The position numbers were made by a program, and so were the translations under genes. Under the pieces are notes generated by a model. It ran no database searches and was not told the origin of the DNA. It worked only from the letters and a program-made list of their open reading frames with translations. 51,999 nt of DNA from assembly GCA_002454165.1 (NCBI GenBank), contig DKIG01000007.1, forward strand, positions 1-51,999, written 5' to 3'. The DNA comes from Gammaproteobacteria bacterium UBA6724 (lineage in GTDB: Bacteria; Pseudomonadota; Gammaproteobacteria; Pseudomonadales; Azotimanducaceae). Positions 1-8,650 of this stretch are shown here, one piece after another (position 1 is the first letter of the stretch; each line of letters opens with the position of its first letter).

Positions 1-60
1 GCCAGTCTGGATTCCGTGTCAAGCACGGAATGACGGAGTCAGGGGAATGACGGAGCTGGG
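1..60. repeat. Short intergenic palindromic repeat (attccgtg...cacggaat type)
   Basis: An 8-bp perfect inverted repeat, attccgtg (11-18) and cacggaat (24-31) around a 5-nt loop, is followed by tgacgg. A second gaatgacgga copy follows at about 46-55 without the hairpin. The sequence style (ggattccg...cggaatgacgg) matches a widespread family of small dispersed repeats in proteobacterial intergenic DNA. That family assignment is from memory. I saw no second full copy in this window. Whether it acts as a transcript end or is a mobile-element relic cannot be told here. Confidence 0.5.
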
Positions 61-87
61 GGAGTGCCAAAGGTATCTGAGCTTATA

Positions 88-134
88 CAGTTGAACCAAC
101 AGTTGAACCAACAGTTGAACCAACAGTTGAACCG
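88..134. repeat. 12-bp tandem repeat, about 4 copies
   Basis: The unit cagttgaaccaa is repeated head to tail at 88-99, 100-111, 112-123 and, incompletely, from 124. The copies are identical up to the end of the last one, which suggests recent slippage expansion. The array ends directly at the stem of the hairpin at 132-154. It does not lie in any gene I can support. Confidence 0.85.
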
Positions 135-154
135 ATGCCGGGGACCGGCATCGG
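132..154. other. Strong GC-rich hairpin
   Basis: ccgatgccgg (132-141) pairs perfectly with ccggcatcgg (145-154) across a 3-nt loop. It lies beyond the stop of the leftward DUF4389 gene (stop at 194). On the minus strand the sequence after the stem is the tandem repeat, with no T-run, so it is not a textbook intrinsic terminator. It could still protect the 3' end of that transcript. Confidence 0.6.
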
Positions 155-193
155 CATATAACAAGCCCGGATTTTATCCCCGAAAGATCGCCT

Positions 194-568
194 TTATTTT
201 GAGTCCTCCGGGTCCGACTCGCTGGAAGCTGGCTCGTCCTTCTCGGGTCTAGGCGCAATAGATTCAGGGCTGGTCCAGCGTTCACCGCCCGGCTCTTTGT
301 CTGGCCAGGGACCAAGGGGAAAGGGGTGCAGTTCCGTATTAAAAGTCAGATATCTGAGGATCTCAAAGATATACATGCTGAGATTGTTGCCGAACCTCAA
401 TAGCGGCTCATTAACCGTGCCGGTAATCAGCGTCGCGAAGAACTGGAACACCACTACCCAGACCATAATAAACTCAGCCAGACCATAAGCGATTGAGAAA
501 AGGATCATAAAAAGAACCCTTGTCCAAAGGTCACGGTTTTTCAGTCTCCTTACTGTTTCGTCTTTCAT
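194..568 (-). CDS. DUF4389 family small membrane protein
   Basis: This is a 124-residue protein with two hydrophobic stretches, at about residues 16-38 and 38-50, in a charged N-terminal context. It carries the conserved block of the DUF4389 family: a hydrophobic FQFFATLITG segment, then LLRFGNNLS, then ILRYLTFNTE and FPLGPWP. Members of this gammaproteobacterial family have no established function. The tail after about residue 90 is polar, rich in Pro, Glu and Ser, and probably disordered and cytoplasmic. The ATG start is supported by a gaggtaaaag Shine-Dalgarno sequence just upstream. The gene is separated by about 180 bp from the dioxygenase gene on the same strand. It stands alone, so context gives no job. 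The family call is from recognised motifs, not from a search. Confidence 0.8.
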   Translation of the reverse strand: MKDETVRRLKNRDLWTRVLFMILFSIAYGLAEFIMVWVVVFQFFATLITGTVNEPLLRFGNNLSMYIFEILRYLTFNTELHPFPLGPWPDKEPGGERWTSPESIAPRPEKDEPASSESDPEDSK

Positions 569-746
569 CTTTTACCTCGTCAATGGGATAAGTGTCATTG
601 TGGTGTTATGCAACGCAATTTCAATACCAGTATTAACAAATCCTTAAATATCAATAGGATACAAACAATAATAATGAGCGTTGGTCAGTTTTTAATCCTG
701 TTGACTAAAAAATACGCATAGCCACCAAAGCCGCTTGGCAAAAATA

Positions 747-1601
747 TCAATGCCCCCTGCCCTGGGCAAGGGGTCTGGTCCCAGCGACTGTGGTGCGTAG
801 CATCTCTCTCCTGTGTCCAGCGTAATCGGAGGTGGCACAGTGTTGCGTACAACGGTTATCCCACATGGTCAGGGTCCCCGGCTGCCAACGCACACGACAG
901 GTGAAGGAGGGTGACACAGCCAGTTGATTGAGGTAATTGAGCAGGGGGCTGCTCTCCGCCTCGGTCATCTTCTCAAATCTGATGGTGTAGGTCGGGTTGA
1001 CCCATAGGACGGGCCTAGCCGTAGCGGGATGCTGACGGATCACGGGATGCAGCATTGTCTGGGGCTCAGCTGTGTCGTTGGCGATGCTCATGTTTTCCAG
1101 ATGCTCCCTTAAGGTCGCCTTGGGACCATAGGCGCGGACTGCGCTGTGGACAGCATTGAGATCGGACAGGACTGCTTGCATCCCTTCTGACAGGGCCTCA
1201 TAAGCCTGGTACAGATTGCAATACAGGGTATCGCCGCCAACTGTCGGGGTATCAACCGCGTATAGCAAGGTACGGTCGGGTGGACATTCCTGAAAAGTGA
1301 AGTCCGTATGCCAGCCAGCACCAAAAGTATAGGGCGACCTTTCATCGGCTTCCTTGACGACGGGCACGACCTCCGGGAAATCTGGCAAGCCGCCAAGATA
1401 GGGGGTTTCTCCTGGGCCGCCCAGCCGTTCCGTAAGTCTCAGGAGATCGCCTGGGGACAGCTGCTGATCCCGGAAACAAAGCACCAGATATTCCAGAAAA
1501 GCAGACTCAATCTCCTGCAACTGGTCCTGTTCCAAATGCAGGAGATCAACGCCCTGGACTTCAGCGCCGAGAGCACCGGAAAGAGGCTGTATGTTCATCA
1601 T
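747..1601 (-). CDS. TauD/TfdA-family alpha-ketoglutarate-dependent dioxygenase
   Basis: This is predicted to be an Fe(II)/2-oxoglutarate oxygenase of about 284 residues, the usual TauD length. The reading frame stays open further upstream, but the start at the paired ATG codons (1601/1598) gives the typical N-terminus MNIQPLSGALGAEVQGVDL. The longer version would have a non-homologous leader. Seen motifs are the HTDFTF iron-binding HxD, the GGDTLY strand that follows it, WDNRCTQH with the distal His, and an Arg-rich RREMLRTT that would hold the 2-oxoglutarate carboxylate. Members hydroxylate taurine, sulfonates, sulfate esters, chlorophenoxyacetates or other carboxylates. The substrate cannot be assigned here. 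It lies about 100 bp downstream of the sialidase-like gene on the same strand, possibly co-transcribed. No transporter or sulfur gene is adjacent, so a TauD label would be overreach. Confidence 0.88.
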   Translation of the reverse strand: MMNIQPLSGALGAEVQGVDLLHLEQDQLQEIESAFLEYLVLCFRDQQLSPGDLLRLTERLGGPGETPYLGGLPDFPEVVPVVKEADERSPYTFGAGWHTDFTFQECPPDRTLLYAVDTPTVGGDTLYCNLYQAYEALSEGMQAVLSDLNAVHSAVRAYGPKATLREHLENMSIANDTAEPQTMLHPVIRQHPATARPVLWVNPTYTIRFEKMTEAESSPLLNYLNQLAVSPSFTCRVRWQPGTLTMWDNRCTQHCATSDYAGHRREMLRTTVAGTRPLAQGRGH

Positions 1602-1698
1602 TACACAGTATAAGAAGTCGTCCCTAAAACCAAGTGATTGCGCGAGCCCAGGTGTCTGGCACTCCAGCCCAGCAAAGATCGGGCAGGGTAAAAACCAA

Positions 1699-2916
1699 TC
1701 AGCAGATTTTACCCGCCGAGGCGGCGGCGCATATCCATGCCCGGTTGAACAGGACATGTTTTATCCGCGTCTGATTCCAAGTATAAACGAGGTGGATGAT
1801 GCCATTATCGTCCTGAAGCAACGAAGGATAGGAGAACTCAAAAGCCTGGCTGTCCGGCCCTGCATCCTCATGTTCAATGGAGCGGACGACCCGCCAGGCA
1901 GTATCTCTGGTTGTCGCAACGGCAAGGCTTAATTGATACCTATGCTCCTCCAGGTCATTCAGCACCGCAATTAACATCCCCTCATGCAAACGTAGCAACG
2001 CAACGGAAGACCCGGGATTAGGCAGATCAAGGGCTAGAGGCCTTGTCCAGGTCGCGCCGCCGTCATCCGTCCGGGTTTGCAATACCCGGTCTGCTGGCTG
2101 CCCGAAATAATAACGGAGTAGCGCTACTGCTTCCCGTTCTGATAGCGGCGCGATGGCAGGTTGTATTGCCTTCACGCCAGAGGAGATGCGCGCCTTGCCA
2201 AGCACATCAATCTGCCTTGAGATGCGCAGTGCCTCGGCAAATTTGCCCGCCATTTCATGATAGACCGGGAGTTGAACGGAGCCATCCTGCAAAGGTAAGG
2301 GGCTAGCCCGCACCAAAGTGCTGATATTCAGGAAGGGTGATGTCACCAGCCTTCTGGCATGGCTCCAACTTGCCCCCTGATCTCTGGATTCCATGTAGTT
2401 AATTGAACTCGTCGCCCAACCGCCCAGAGAAACCGAAACAAAGAAGATGCCAAGAGCATCATCCTGCCACCTGTGGATAACAGGATTGCCAAGTTTCCGA
2501 ATCGGGCGATTAAGTTGTGCCGCCGCCTGGTGCCGGTCCATGACGCGCTGCGGCAGAGACCATCTCCCATCAACAAGACGCGACAGGAACAATTTGGTGT
2601 CAGATGCTCCCTCCCTGGTGCCCCCATACCAGACAGCAACCAATGCCCCCTTCTGGGCAACAATGCTTGCACTGTGCACTTGCTTGGTGGCGCCACGGGA
2701 CACCCAGCGTTCTTCAAACAAGGCGGCCTCAGCAACAGGGGCTTTGGGAGTGACAGATTCAGGCTGAGTGGGTGGTGGCGGCAGGATGTACCGAGACTTG
2801 GCTGGGGCAGGCACCAGCAAGACCCAGCAGACCAAGAAGAGCACCGCAGCAAGTACCAAAATAATGAATCGTTGCACCGTTTGCCGCACTGGAAAATGCA
2901 CCCCGGGCACTGACAA
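1699..2916 (-). CDS. Membrane-anchored sialidase-fold (BNR/Asp-box) protein
   Basis: The protein has about 400 residues. A hydrophobic helix at about residues 16-36 is followed by a Pro-rich linker (about 43-60), and the rest reads as a six-bladed sialidase-type propeller. Two Asp-box motifs are visible, SRDQGASW (about 177-184) and TDDGGATW. The region with WYGGTREGASD and the late VYTWNQTRIKH block are typical of bacterial proteins annotated as exo-alpha-sialidase or BNR-repeat proteins. I cannot confirm the full sialidase catalytic set (Arg triad, Tyr, Glu), so sialic acid as substrate is not established. The anchor suggests a periplasmic or outer-leaflet location. The start is ambiguous: 2916 is TTG, and in-frame GTG codons occur at 2910 and 2901. 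The gene is divergent from the MaoC-type gene. Confidence 0.75.
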   Translation of the reverse strand: MSVPGVHFPVRQTVQRFIILVLAAVLFLVCWVLLVPAPAKSRYILPPPPTQPESVTPKAPVAEAALFEERWVSRGATKQVHSASIVAQKGALVAVWYGGTREGASDTKLFLSRLVDGRWSLPQRVMDRHQAAAQLNRPIRKLGNPVIHRWQDDALGIFFVSVSLGGWATSSINYMESRDQGASWSHARRLVTSPFLNISTLVRASPLPLQDGSVQLPVYHEMAGKFAEALRISRQIDVLGKARISSGVKAIQPAIAPLSEREAVALLRYYFGQPADRVLQTRTDDGGATWTRPLALDLPNPGSSVALLRLHEGMLIAVLNDLEEHRYQLSLAVATTRDTAWRVVRSIEHEDAGPDSQAFEFSYPSLLQDDNGIIHLVYTWNQTRIKHVLFNRAWICAAASAGKIC

Positions 2917-3035
2917 GACCCGTCCATGCTAGTCGCTTTCACCCTGAAGAAACAACAGGCGGGCTTGTGGTATTCTGCGTTTCTTTTTAGTAGCAGTCTT
3001 AGCGGCGATTGTTTCAGTCCACATTGGAGAAGACT

Positions 3036-3545
3036 ATGTCAACAAAAGCATCAGAGAGTGCCATATCGGAAAAAGCAAGTGTCGCCCTGGACATTTTCCA
3101 ATCCATCCTGGGGCAGGAAGAAGGCGTCGGTACCTGGATGACGGTGGATCAGGACAGGATCAACCTGTTTGCTGAGGCAACCCTTGATCGCCAATTTATT
3201 CACACTGACCCGGAGAAATCAGCGCGCCTGTCTCCCTACAAGGTGACCATTGCCCATGGTTTCCTGACCCTATCCTTGATAGTGCATCTCGGCAGCTCCA
3301 TTGCGCCGCTCAAACCCGAGGCGCTGGACGGCGTTTATATGATGGTCAATTATGGTCTGGATAAGGTGCGCTTCCCCGCCCCTGTACCTGTCAACTCAAA
3401 ACTTCGCGCCCGGCACACATTGGTTTCCGCAGAACTTAAAGGACAGAACACCATTCAAGTGAAACGCGAAGTCATCGTGGAAGTGGAAGGCGCTGACAAG
3501 CCGGTCTGTGTCGCAGAATCCCTGATACGGTACCTCTATTCATAA
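3036..3545 (+). CDS. MaoC-like (R)-specific enoyl-CoA hydratase
   Basis: This is a 169-residue hot-dog-fold protein. The ATG at 3036 follows a ggaga Shine-Dalgarno sequence, and an upstream in-frame ATG at 3009 lacks one. The hydratase-2 signature is clear: FAEATLDRQFIHTDPEKSA, with the catalytic Asp and His spaced as in PhaJ/MaoC, then AHGFLTLSL and, later, GLDKVRFPAPVPVNSKLR. This family adds water to trans-2-enoyl-CoA, usually giving (R)-3-hydroxyacyl-CoA for fatty-acid or polyhydroxyalkanoate metabolism. The extra 25 or so N-terminal residues before the domain are low in conservation. It precedes the giant carboxylase gene on the same strand by about 170 bp, so a shared role in acyl-CoA metabolism is plausible but not shown. 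Confidence 0.88.
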   Translation: MSTKASESAISEKASVALDIFQSILGQEEGVGTWMTVDQDRINLFAEATLDRQFIHTDPEKSARLSPYKVTIAHGFLTLSLIVHLGSSIAPLKPEALDGVYMMVNYGLDKVRFPAPVPVNSKLRARHTLVSAELKGQNTIQVKREVIVEVEGADKPVCVAESLIRYLYS

Positions 3546-3714
3546 GGGAGTTTGCGCATCGCCCGCAAAAGCTCAGAGCAGAGCCTTCAGCTGGCTTGTC
3601 AGAATTGTACACCGGGGCAAGCCATTGCAGGCACAGGGGCTATACACTAAGCTAAGCGCCTGTTTTTAATGAACAGACCACCCTCAACCATTGGCAGTAA
3701 TACGCTGGACAACC

Positions 3715-6700
3715 ATGGAGCAAAAAACAGCATCTGTTGACCAACTCTATTTGAACGCGGAAAGCCTTGCCAGGGACTTTTCCCTCTTCCCCCGAAAAGA
3801 GCCGGCGGCGGTCATTGACGGGCTCCTGACCGAACGGCAGATTGAAATAGAGCTGGAAAACCTCCGCAGCATGGAGGTTGATGCCTACATAGCCGCCACC
3901 GTAGCACCCACGGAAGAATCAACCCGTCCCGGTGCAAGGCAAATTATCCACGCCTTGGGGTTACCGATTTCCAACGAAATTTCAGACGGTCCCTTTTATT
4001 CGGCGGAACTGGAATTTGATTTTGCTGGCGAATCTCGGCGCATAGGTTTTATCACCCAAGACCGCAGCCATGCCACGGGAGTCTGGGGTCCAGAACATCA
4101 CAATGCGGCGGCAAAAGTGGCAAGTATGTATGCCATTCGCTCCACCCCCATAGTGACCTTCATGGATACGCCTGGTGCTGACCCCTATGAAGAGGCTAAT
4201 GTAAACAATCAGGCGCATTCCATCTCCCGACTTATTGCCGAGATGTGCAATGTAGATGTGCCCACACTCGGCATCATTATCGGTCAGGGATATTCCGGTG
4301 GTGCCATTCCTCTCGCTGCGGGCAATCTACTCCTGTCCCTGCGGACTGGCGTCTTCAACACCATTCACCCTAAGAGTCTTGCCAATCTGGTAAGGCGTTA
4401 CAATCTGTCATGGCAGGAGTGCGCGAAGTTCGTCGGGGTTTCTTCCTATGAACTTTATCGGCAGGGCAACATTGACGGCATAGTGGACTACGACCCGGGC
4501 GAGGACCACAAGATTCACAACCTGCGCAATGTCATTGTGTCTAGCATCAGCTCCATTGAGGAAAGTAGCAGGCTCTTCGTTGCCGAGCATCCAGAGGTGT
4601 TTGACCACTACCGACGCAACATCAACAGATACCTGAATCTCAGCGAGTCCCTGGCGGCGGTACATGCGAGTTCAACCCTGAAACTCCGTACCTCGCCGAC
4701 CGAGTATCCCAATGTGTTTGGCGTTGGTTACCGGCATCTGCGTTATCTGAATTTGAGGCGGCGCATCAAGACCACAACCACGACGCTCTATGGTCGCTTG
4801 GCGGATACGGAAATCCCCCCGGGCGAACTGTCCCAGCGAATTCGCCGGGAACGGCGCGTGGCTTTTCTTGACTGGCTCCAGGACCCAGACAAAATTCTCT
4901 ACGAAGAAGCCTTGCACCAGGCATGGGATAACTTCCAAGATAAAAAGTCCTCTCTTGATACCGAACGGGGGCGACTTGCTTTGTTGCTCTTCGGCGAACC
5001 GATCAGCAACTTTGAAATTGCCTGTGAAGACCTTTGTCTGGTGACCGGACTACATCTTTACAACCGCTGGAAAGCCAGCGCGGCAGACAATCTTGCCGCC
5101 CTGATACAACATCTGAACAACTGGGAAACCAATGCCTTCCTGCTGAGTATTGACGATATAGAAGATGTAAAAGGCCTGCTCAGCGCCCTATCCGACGCCA
5201 GTGATGACTTTCGGATTGATTTGAAACAGCGGTTCAGTTTTGAAGGCAGGAAACTCTTTGATCAGGCTTGGATTGAAGAGAAGAGTGCTACTTTCCTCGG
5301 CGCCCAACTTGTGTCAGAGCTTAATCTCATCCTGGAAGGGGCGTCCTTGTACGACAAGAAACTGCTCTCCGGACACGAACTTTCTATGACCACGCGAGAC
5401 CTGATTACCGACAGTGCTGAGACTGACCGCCCAGCAAGTCATATAGAGTCGCAGACTAGCCTGCCTCTTAACCGCAAACTGCTTGAGGATACTCTCTGGT
5501 CCTTTTTGAAACGCAAGACCGATGCGACGCCATCCAGGGATTCCCAGGACCTGAACATTCTTGATCTGCTCCTCAATGTAGATATCACTGAGCAGTTCAC
5601 GGATACCTGCAGAAATCTCATCCTGTTCAATCATCTCTACGAGAAGATGATCGGCGACCTGGTTTCTGTCGCCAAGCAAGCGGATGAACATCGAACCCTG
5701 CCCGCTACCTTCATTGATCAATTACTTAAAAAATCCATAGGGGAAGTGATGCAGTTGCCGGCCTTTGCTGGACGTACAGAGCAGAAGGTTCTGCAAGATT
5801 TTGCCGACTGGATGGAGGCGCTTGCCGACCACTCAAACTGCGCGGGTTTTCTGAAGTCCGTAGAGGAATGGATTCGGATTGTCCACAAGGACAAATCAGA
5901 TACGCTCTTCGTGGTCGTCAGTTTCTTCTTTGAAAAGATTTTACCGCAATACTATGCCGCCCAAAGAACCGGCAAAAAATATGAAGGTAAAATTGAGCCG
6001 ATGCGGATTGGCAGGAGGAAGGATTTCTGGAATCGTTTAACTATTGCCTATCGGGATTTGCAGTTTCAGGAAATGCTAAGCAAAGAAAACCGATCCGGGC
6101 GCACGACCTTCAGTACGCTACTTGAACGATATGTCGAAAATTTTGAAGAGCTGAACAGCACCTTAATGTCCGCCAATCCGACTGCCTTCCCGACCTTCAG
6201 GACCTCAATAGAAACGGCAATGAACAACAATATCCGCCCCCATGGTCTGATTACCGGTGTCGGTGATTTCAAAACTGAAACCGGCTGTTATCGCGTCGGC
6301 TTAGTGATGTCCAATGTGGCCTTTCAGGCGGGGAGTATTGACAACTCGGACTGTGCCAGGTTCTGCCATTTGCTGGTGGAGTGCGCCGTGCAGAGATTGC
6401 CGATTATCTGCTTTATATCGTCTGGCGGTATGCAGACCAAGGAGGGTGCCGCCGCTCTCTTTACCATGGCGGTGATCAATGATCGGATAACGAGATTTAT
6501 TCGGGACAATGATTTGCCGATTATCATGTTTGGATTTGGTCACTGCACTGGCGGCGCCCAAGCCAGTTTCGTCACTCACCCCCTGGTACAGAGCTATTAC
6601 TTCACTGGCTCCAGCATGCCCTTTGCGGGCCAGGCTGTTGTCGAGCGAAATCTGCCTTTCACCTGTCTACTTAGCAACTATCTGTCACTCACCAAGGGTT

Positions 6701-8643
6701 CCATGCAGGGGCTAGTAAAGCATCCCTTCTCCGCCGCTCTGGATGAAGAACTGCGGAAAATTGACTCGGCAATCCCGCTGCCCACAGAGACGGTAGAGCA
6801 GGTAGTTGACCGCATTATGTCTGGTCGCCTTATTGCCGAGAGCCCGCTGGTGGATCTGAATCCGCCTGGAGAAGAAGACCTCATAGGACCTATCAAGAAG
6901 ACTCTCATCCATGCACGGGGTTGTACCGCTATTAAACTAGTATCAAGAGCCATGGACCTGGGACACAAGGTGGTGTTGATTCAGTCAGACCCTGATATGG
7001 ATTCCGTGCCCGCAGACCTGGTGCGGAATAGGCCCGGGCATAGTCTCGTCTGCATTGGCGGCAACACATCGGATGAAAGTTATCTCAATGCACTCAGTGT
7101 TATCAGTATTGCCGAAGCAGAAAAGGTGGATTCCCTGCACCCGGGGATTGGCTTTCTATCCGAAGACCCGAACTTTGCCAACCTGGTCAGACTCCACGGT
7201 ATTAACTTTATCGGTCCGCGGGTTGCCAGCATGGAAACCATGGGCAACAAGTCAAACGCTATCAACACCAGCATGGGGATTGATGTGCCCGTCGTGCCTG
7301 GCAGTCACGGTATTGTTGATACCGCTGAGCGGGCGGCGGAAATCGCGGCTCAAATTGGTTATCCGGTGCTACTAAAGGCGGTGCATGGCGGCGGCGGTAA
7401 AGGGATTCAGATAGTTGAGAAGCCAGAGCAGCTGCACAGACTTTTCCATCAGGTGATGACGGAGGCGAAAAACGCATTTGGCAACGGTGATATTTACATC
7501 GAAAAATTCGTTACCAGATTGCGGCATATTGAGACGCAACTCTTGCGGGACACCCAGGGAAATTGCCGGGTCATAGGGATCAGGGATTGTAGCGTCCAGC
7601 GCAACAATCAAAAACTGATGGAGGAATCAGACTCCACTCTCCTGCCGAAAAAATGGAAACAGGCGGTCCTGGATTATGCCGGGAAAATTGCCGACGCCGT
7701 TGACTATACCGGTGCCGGCACCGTTGAGTTTATCTACGATATACCAGCGGATGCTGTGTACTTTATGGAGATGAATACCCGGTTGCAGGTTGAACATCCG
7801 GTAACGGAGGTAGTTACAGGCGTTGACATAGTAGAGAAACAATTCCAGATTGCTGCTGGCGACAGCATAGCGGATATGACTTTTGCTGAGCAGGGTTACG
7901 GACTGGAAGTGCGCGTCAATGCCGAAAAAGTGGTGCTGGACACAGAGGGCAATATTTCATTTATACCAGCGCCAGGGGAAATCACCAGTTGCCATTTTCC
8001 GGAACTAGAGCACATTCAACTCATCTCCATGGCCGGCGAAGGAAAAATAATTTCCCCCTTCTATGACAGTCTGATTGCCCAGATCATCTGCCACGGCAAG
8101 GATCGCAAAGACACAGTGCTAAAGATGTCCGACTATCTGGAGCAGATCCACATTCACGGCATCTGCACCAACCTGGCGCTGATCAAGAGAATTCTGAAAG
8201 ATAAAGTCTTTCAGAAGGGGCTATATTCCACCGAGTATCTGCCGGAATTTCTTGGGCGGATTGACGCCGAGGAATTGATTCGGGAAATAGAGGAAGCGTC
8301 CGGGTCGGAAGGCAAAAGCATTAATCTTGCCATGTTGAAAATTGATGGCAGTAATGAATTGAAGGTGCTCTCCCCCTCAACAGGCGTATTTTACCGGGCG
8401 CCTTCACCCTCAGAACCAGAATATGTCAATGTCGGTGATGTGATAAATACGGAGGATTATCTGTGTCAACTGGAGGCGATGAAAATGTTTACCCCTATCA
8501 ACCTGAACAGTTTTTCCAACGAGGCAGGCGAGGTCTATTCATCCGCACACAGCTATGAGATTACTCGGATCAACCTGAGCTCCGAGCAACAGGTGAATGA
8601 AGGGGATCTACTATTTGTGATCAAGCCGATCACAGCAGAATAA
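3715..8643 (+). CDS. Single-chain multidomain acyl-CoA (acetyl-CoA) carboxylase: CT-CT-BC-BCCP fusion
   Basis: A 1642-residue protein carries all four acyl-CoA carboxylase activities on one chain. Residues about 60-290 form an AccA-like carboxyltransferase half (TPGADPYEEA near 152, GYSGGAIPLA near 192). About 300-800 is a long, mostly helical stretch I cannot assign. About 830-1030 is an AccD-like half (FISSGGMQTKEG from 900, then CTGGAQASF), with no CxxC zinc ribbon visible. About 1060-1510 is biotin carboxylase: the ATP-grasp loop GGGGKG at 1225-1230 and EMNTRLQVEHPVTE at 1352-1365. The end is a biotin carrier domain with EAMKM, Lys1590 being the biotin site. The expected reaction is ATP-dependent carboxylation of acetyl-CoA or another short acyl-CoA. 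The start is set at the ATG at 3715, while a TTG at 3691 is in frame. glyQ follows 7 bp after its stop. Confidence 0.9.
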   Translation: MEQKTASVDQLYLNAESLARDFSLFPRKEPAAVIDGLLTERQIEIELENLRSMEVDAYIAATVAPTEESTRPGARQIIHALGLPISNEISDGPFYSAELEFDFAGESRRIGFITQDRSHATGVWGPEHHNAAAKVASMYAIRSTPIVTFMDTPGADPYEEANVNNQAHSISRLIAEMCNVDVPTLGIIIGQGYSGGAIPLAAGNLLLSLRTGVFNTIHPKSLANLVRRYNLSWQECAKFVGVSSYELYRQGNIDGIVDYDPGEDHKIHNLRNVIVSSISSIEESSRLFVAEHPEVFDHYRRNINRYLNLSESLAAVHASSTLKLRTSPTEYPNVFGVGYRHLRYLNLRRRIKTTTTTLYGRLADTEIPPGELSQRIRRERRVAFLDWLQDPDKILYEEALHQAWDNFQDKKSSLDTERGRLALLLFGEPISNFEIACEDLCLVTGLHLYNRWKASAADNLAALIQHLNNWETNAFLLSIDDIEDVKGLLSALSDASDDFRIDLKQRFSFEGRKLFDQAWIEEKSATFLGAQLVSELNLILEGASLYDKKLLSGHELSMTTRDLITDSAETDRPASHIESQTSLPLNRKLLEDTLWSFLKRKTDATPSRDSQDLNILDLLLNVDITEQFTDTCRNLILFNHLYEKMIGDLVSVAKQADEHRTLPATFIDQLLKKSIGEVMQLPAFAGRTEQKVLQDFADWMEALADHSNCAGFLKSVEEWIRIVHKDKSDTLFVVVSFFFEKILPQYYAAQRTGKKYEGKIEPMRIGRRKDFWNRLTIAYRDLQFQEMLSKENRSGRTTFSTLLERYVENFEELNSTLMSANPTAFPTFRTSIETAMNNNIRPHGLITGVGDFKTETGCYRVGLVMSNVAFQAGSIDNSDCARFCHLLVECAVQRLPIICFISSGGMQTKEGAAALFTMAVINDRITRFIRDNDLPIIMFGFGHCTGGAQASFVTHPLVQSYYFTGSSMPFAGQAVVERNLPFTCLLSNYLSLTKGSMQGLVKHPFSAALDEELRKIDSAIPLPTETVEQVVDRIMSGRLIAESPLVDLNPPGEEDLIGPIKKTLIHARGCTAIKLVSRAMDLGHKVVLIQSDPDMDSVPADLVRNRPGHSLVCIGGNTSDESYLNALSVISIAEAEKVDSLHPGIGFLSEDPNFANLVRLHGINFIGPRVASMETMGNKSNAINTSMGIDVPVVPGSHGIVDTAERAAEIAAQIGYPVLLKAVHGGGGKGIQIVEKPEQLHRLFHQVMTEAKNAFGNGDIYIEKFVTRLRHIETQLLRDTQGNCRVIGIRDCSVQRNNQKLMEESDSTLLPKKWKQAVLDYAGKIADAVDYTGAGTVEFIYDIPADAVYFMEMNTRLQVEHPVTEVVTGVDIVEKQFQIAAGDSIADMTFAEQGYGLEVRVNAEKVVLDTEGNISFIPAPGEITSCHFPELEHIQLISMAGEGKIISPFYDSLIAQIICHGKDRKDTVLKMSDYLEQIHIHGICTNLALIKRILKDKVFQKGLYSTEYLPEFLGRIDAEELIREIEEASGSEGKSINLAMLKIDGSNELKVLSPSTGVFYRAPSPSEPEYVNVGDVINTEDYLCQLEAMKMFTPINLNSFSNEAGEVYSSAHSYEITRINLSSEQQVNEGDLLFVIKPITAE

Positions 8644-8650
8644 TATCCCC

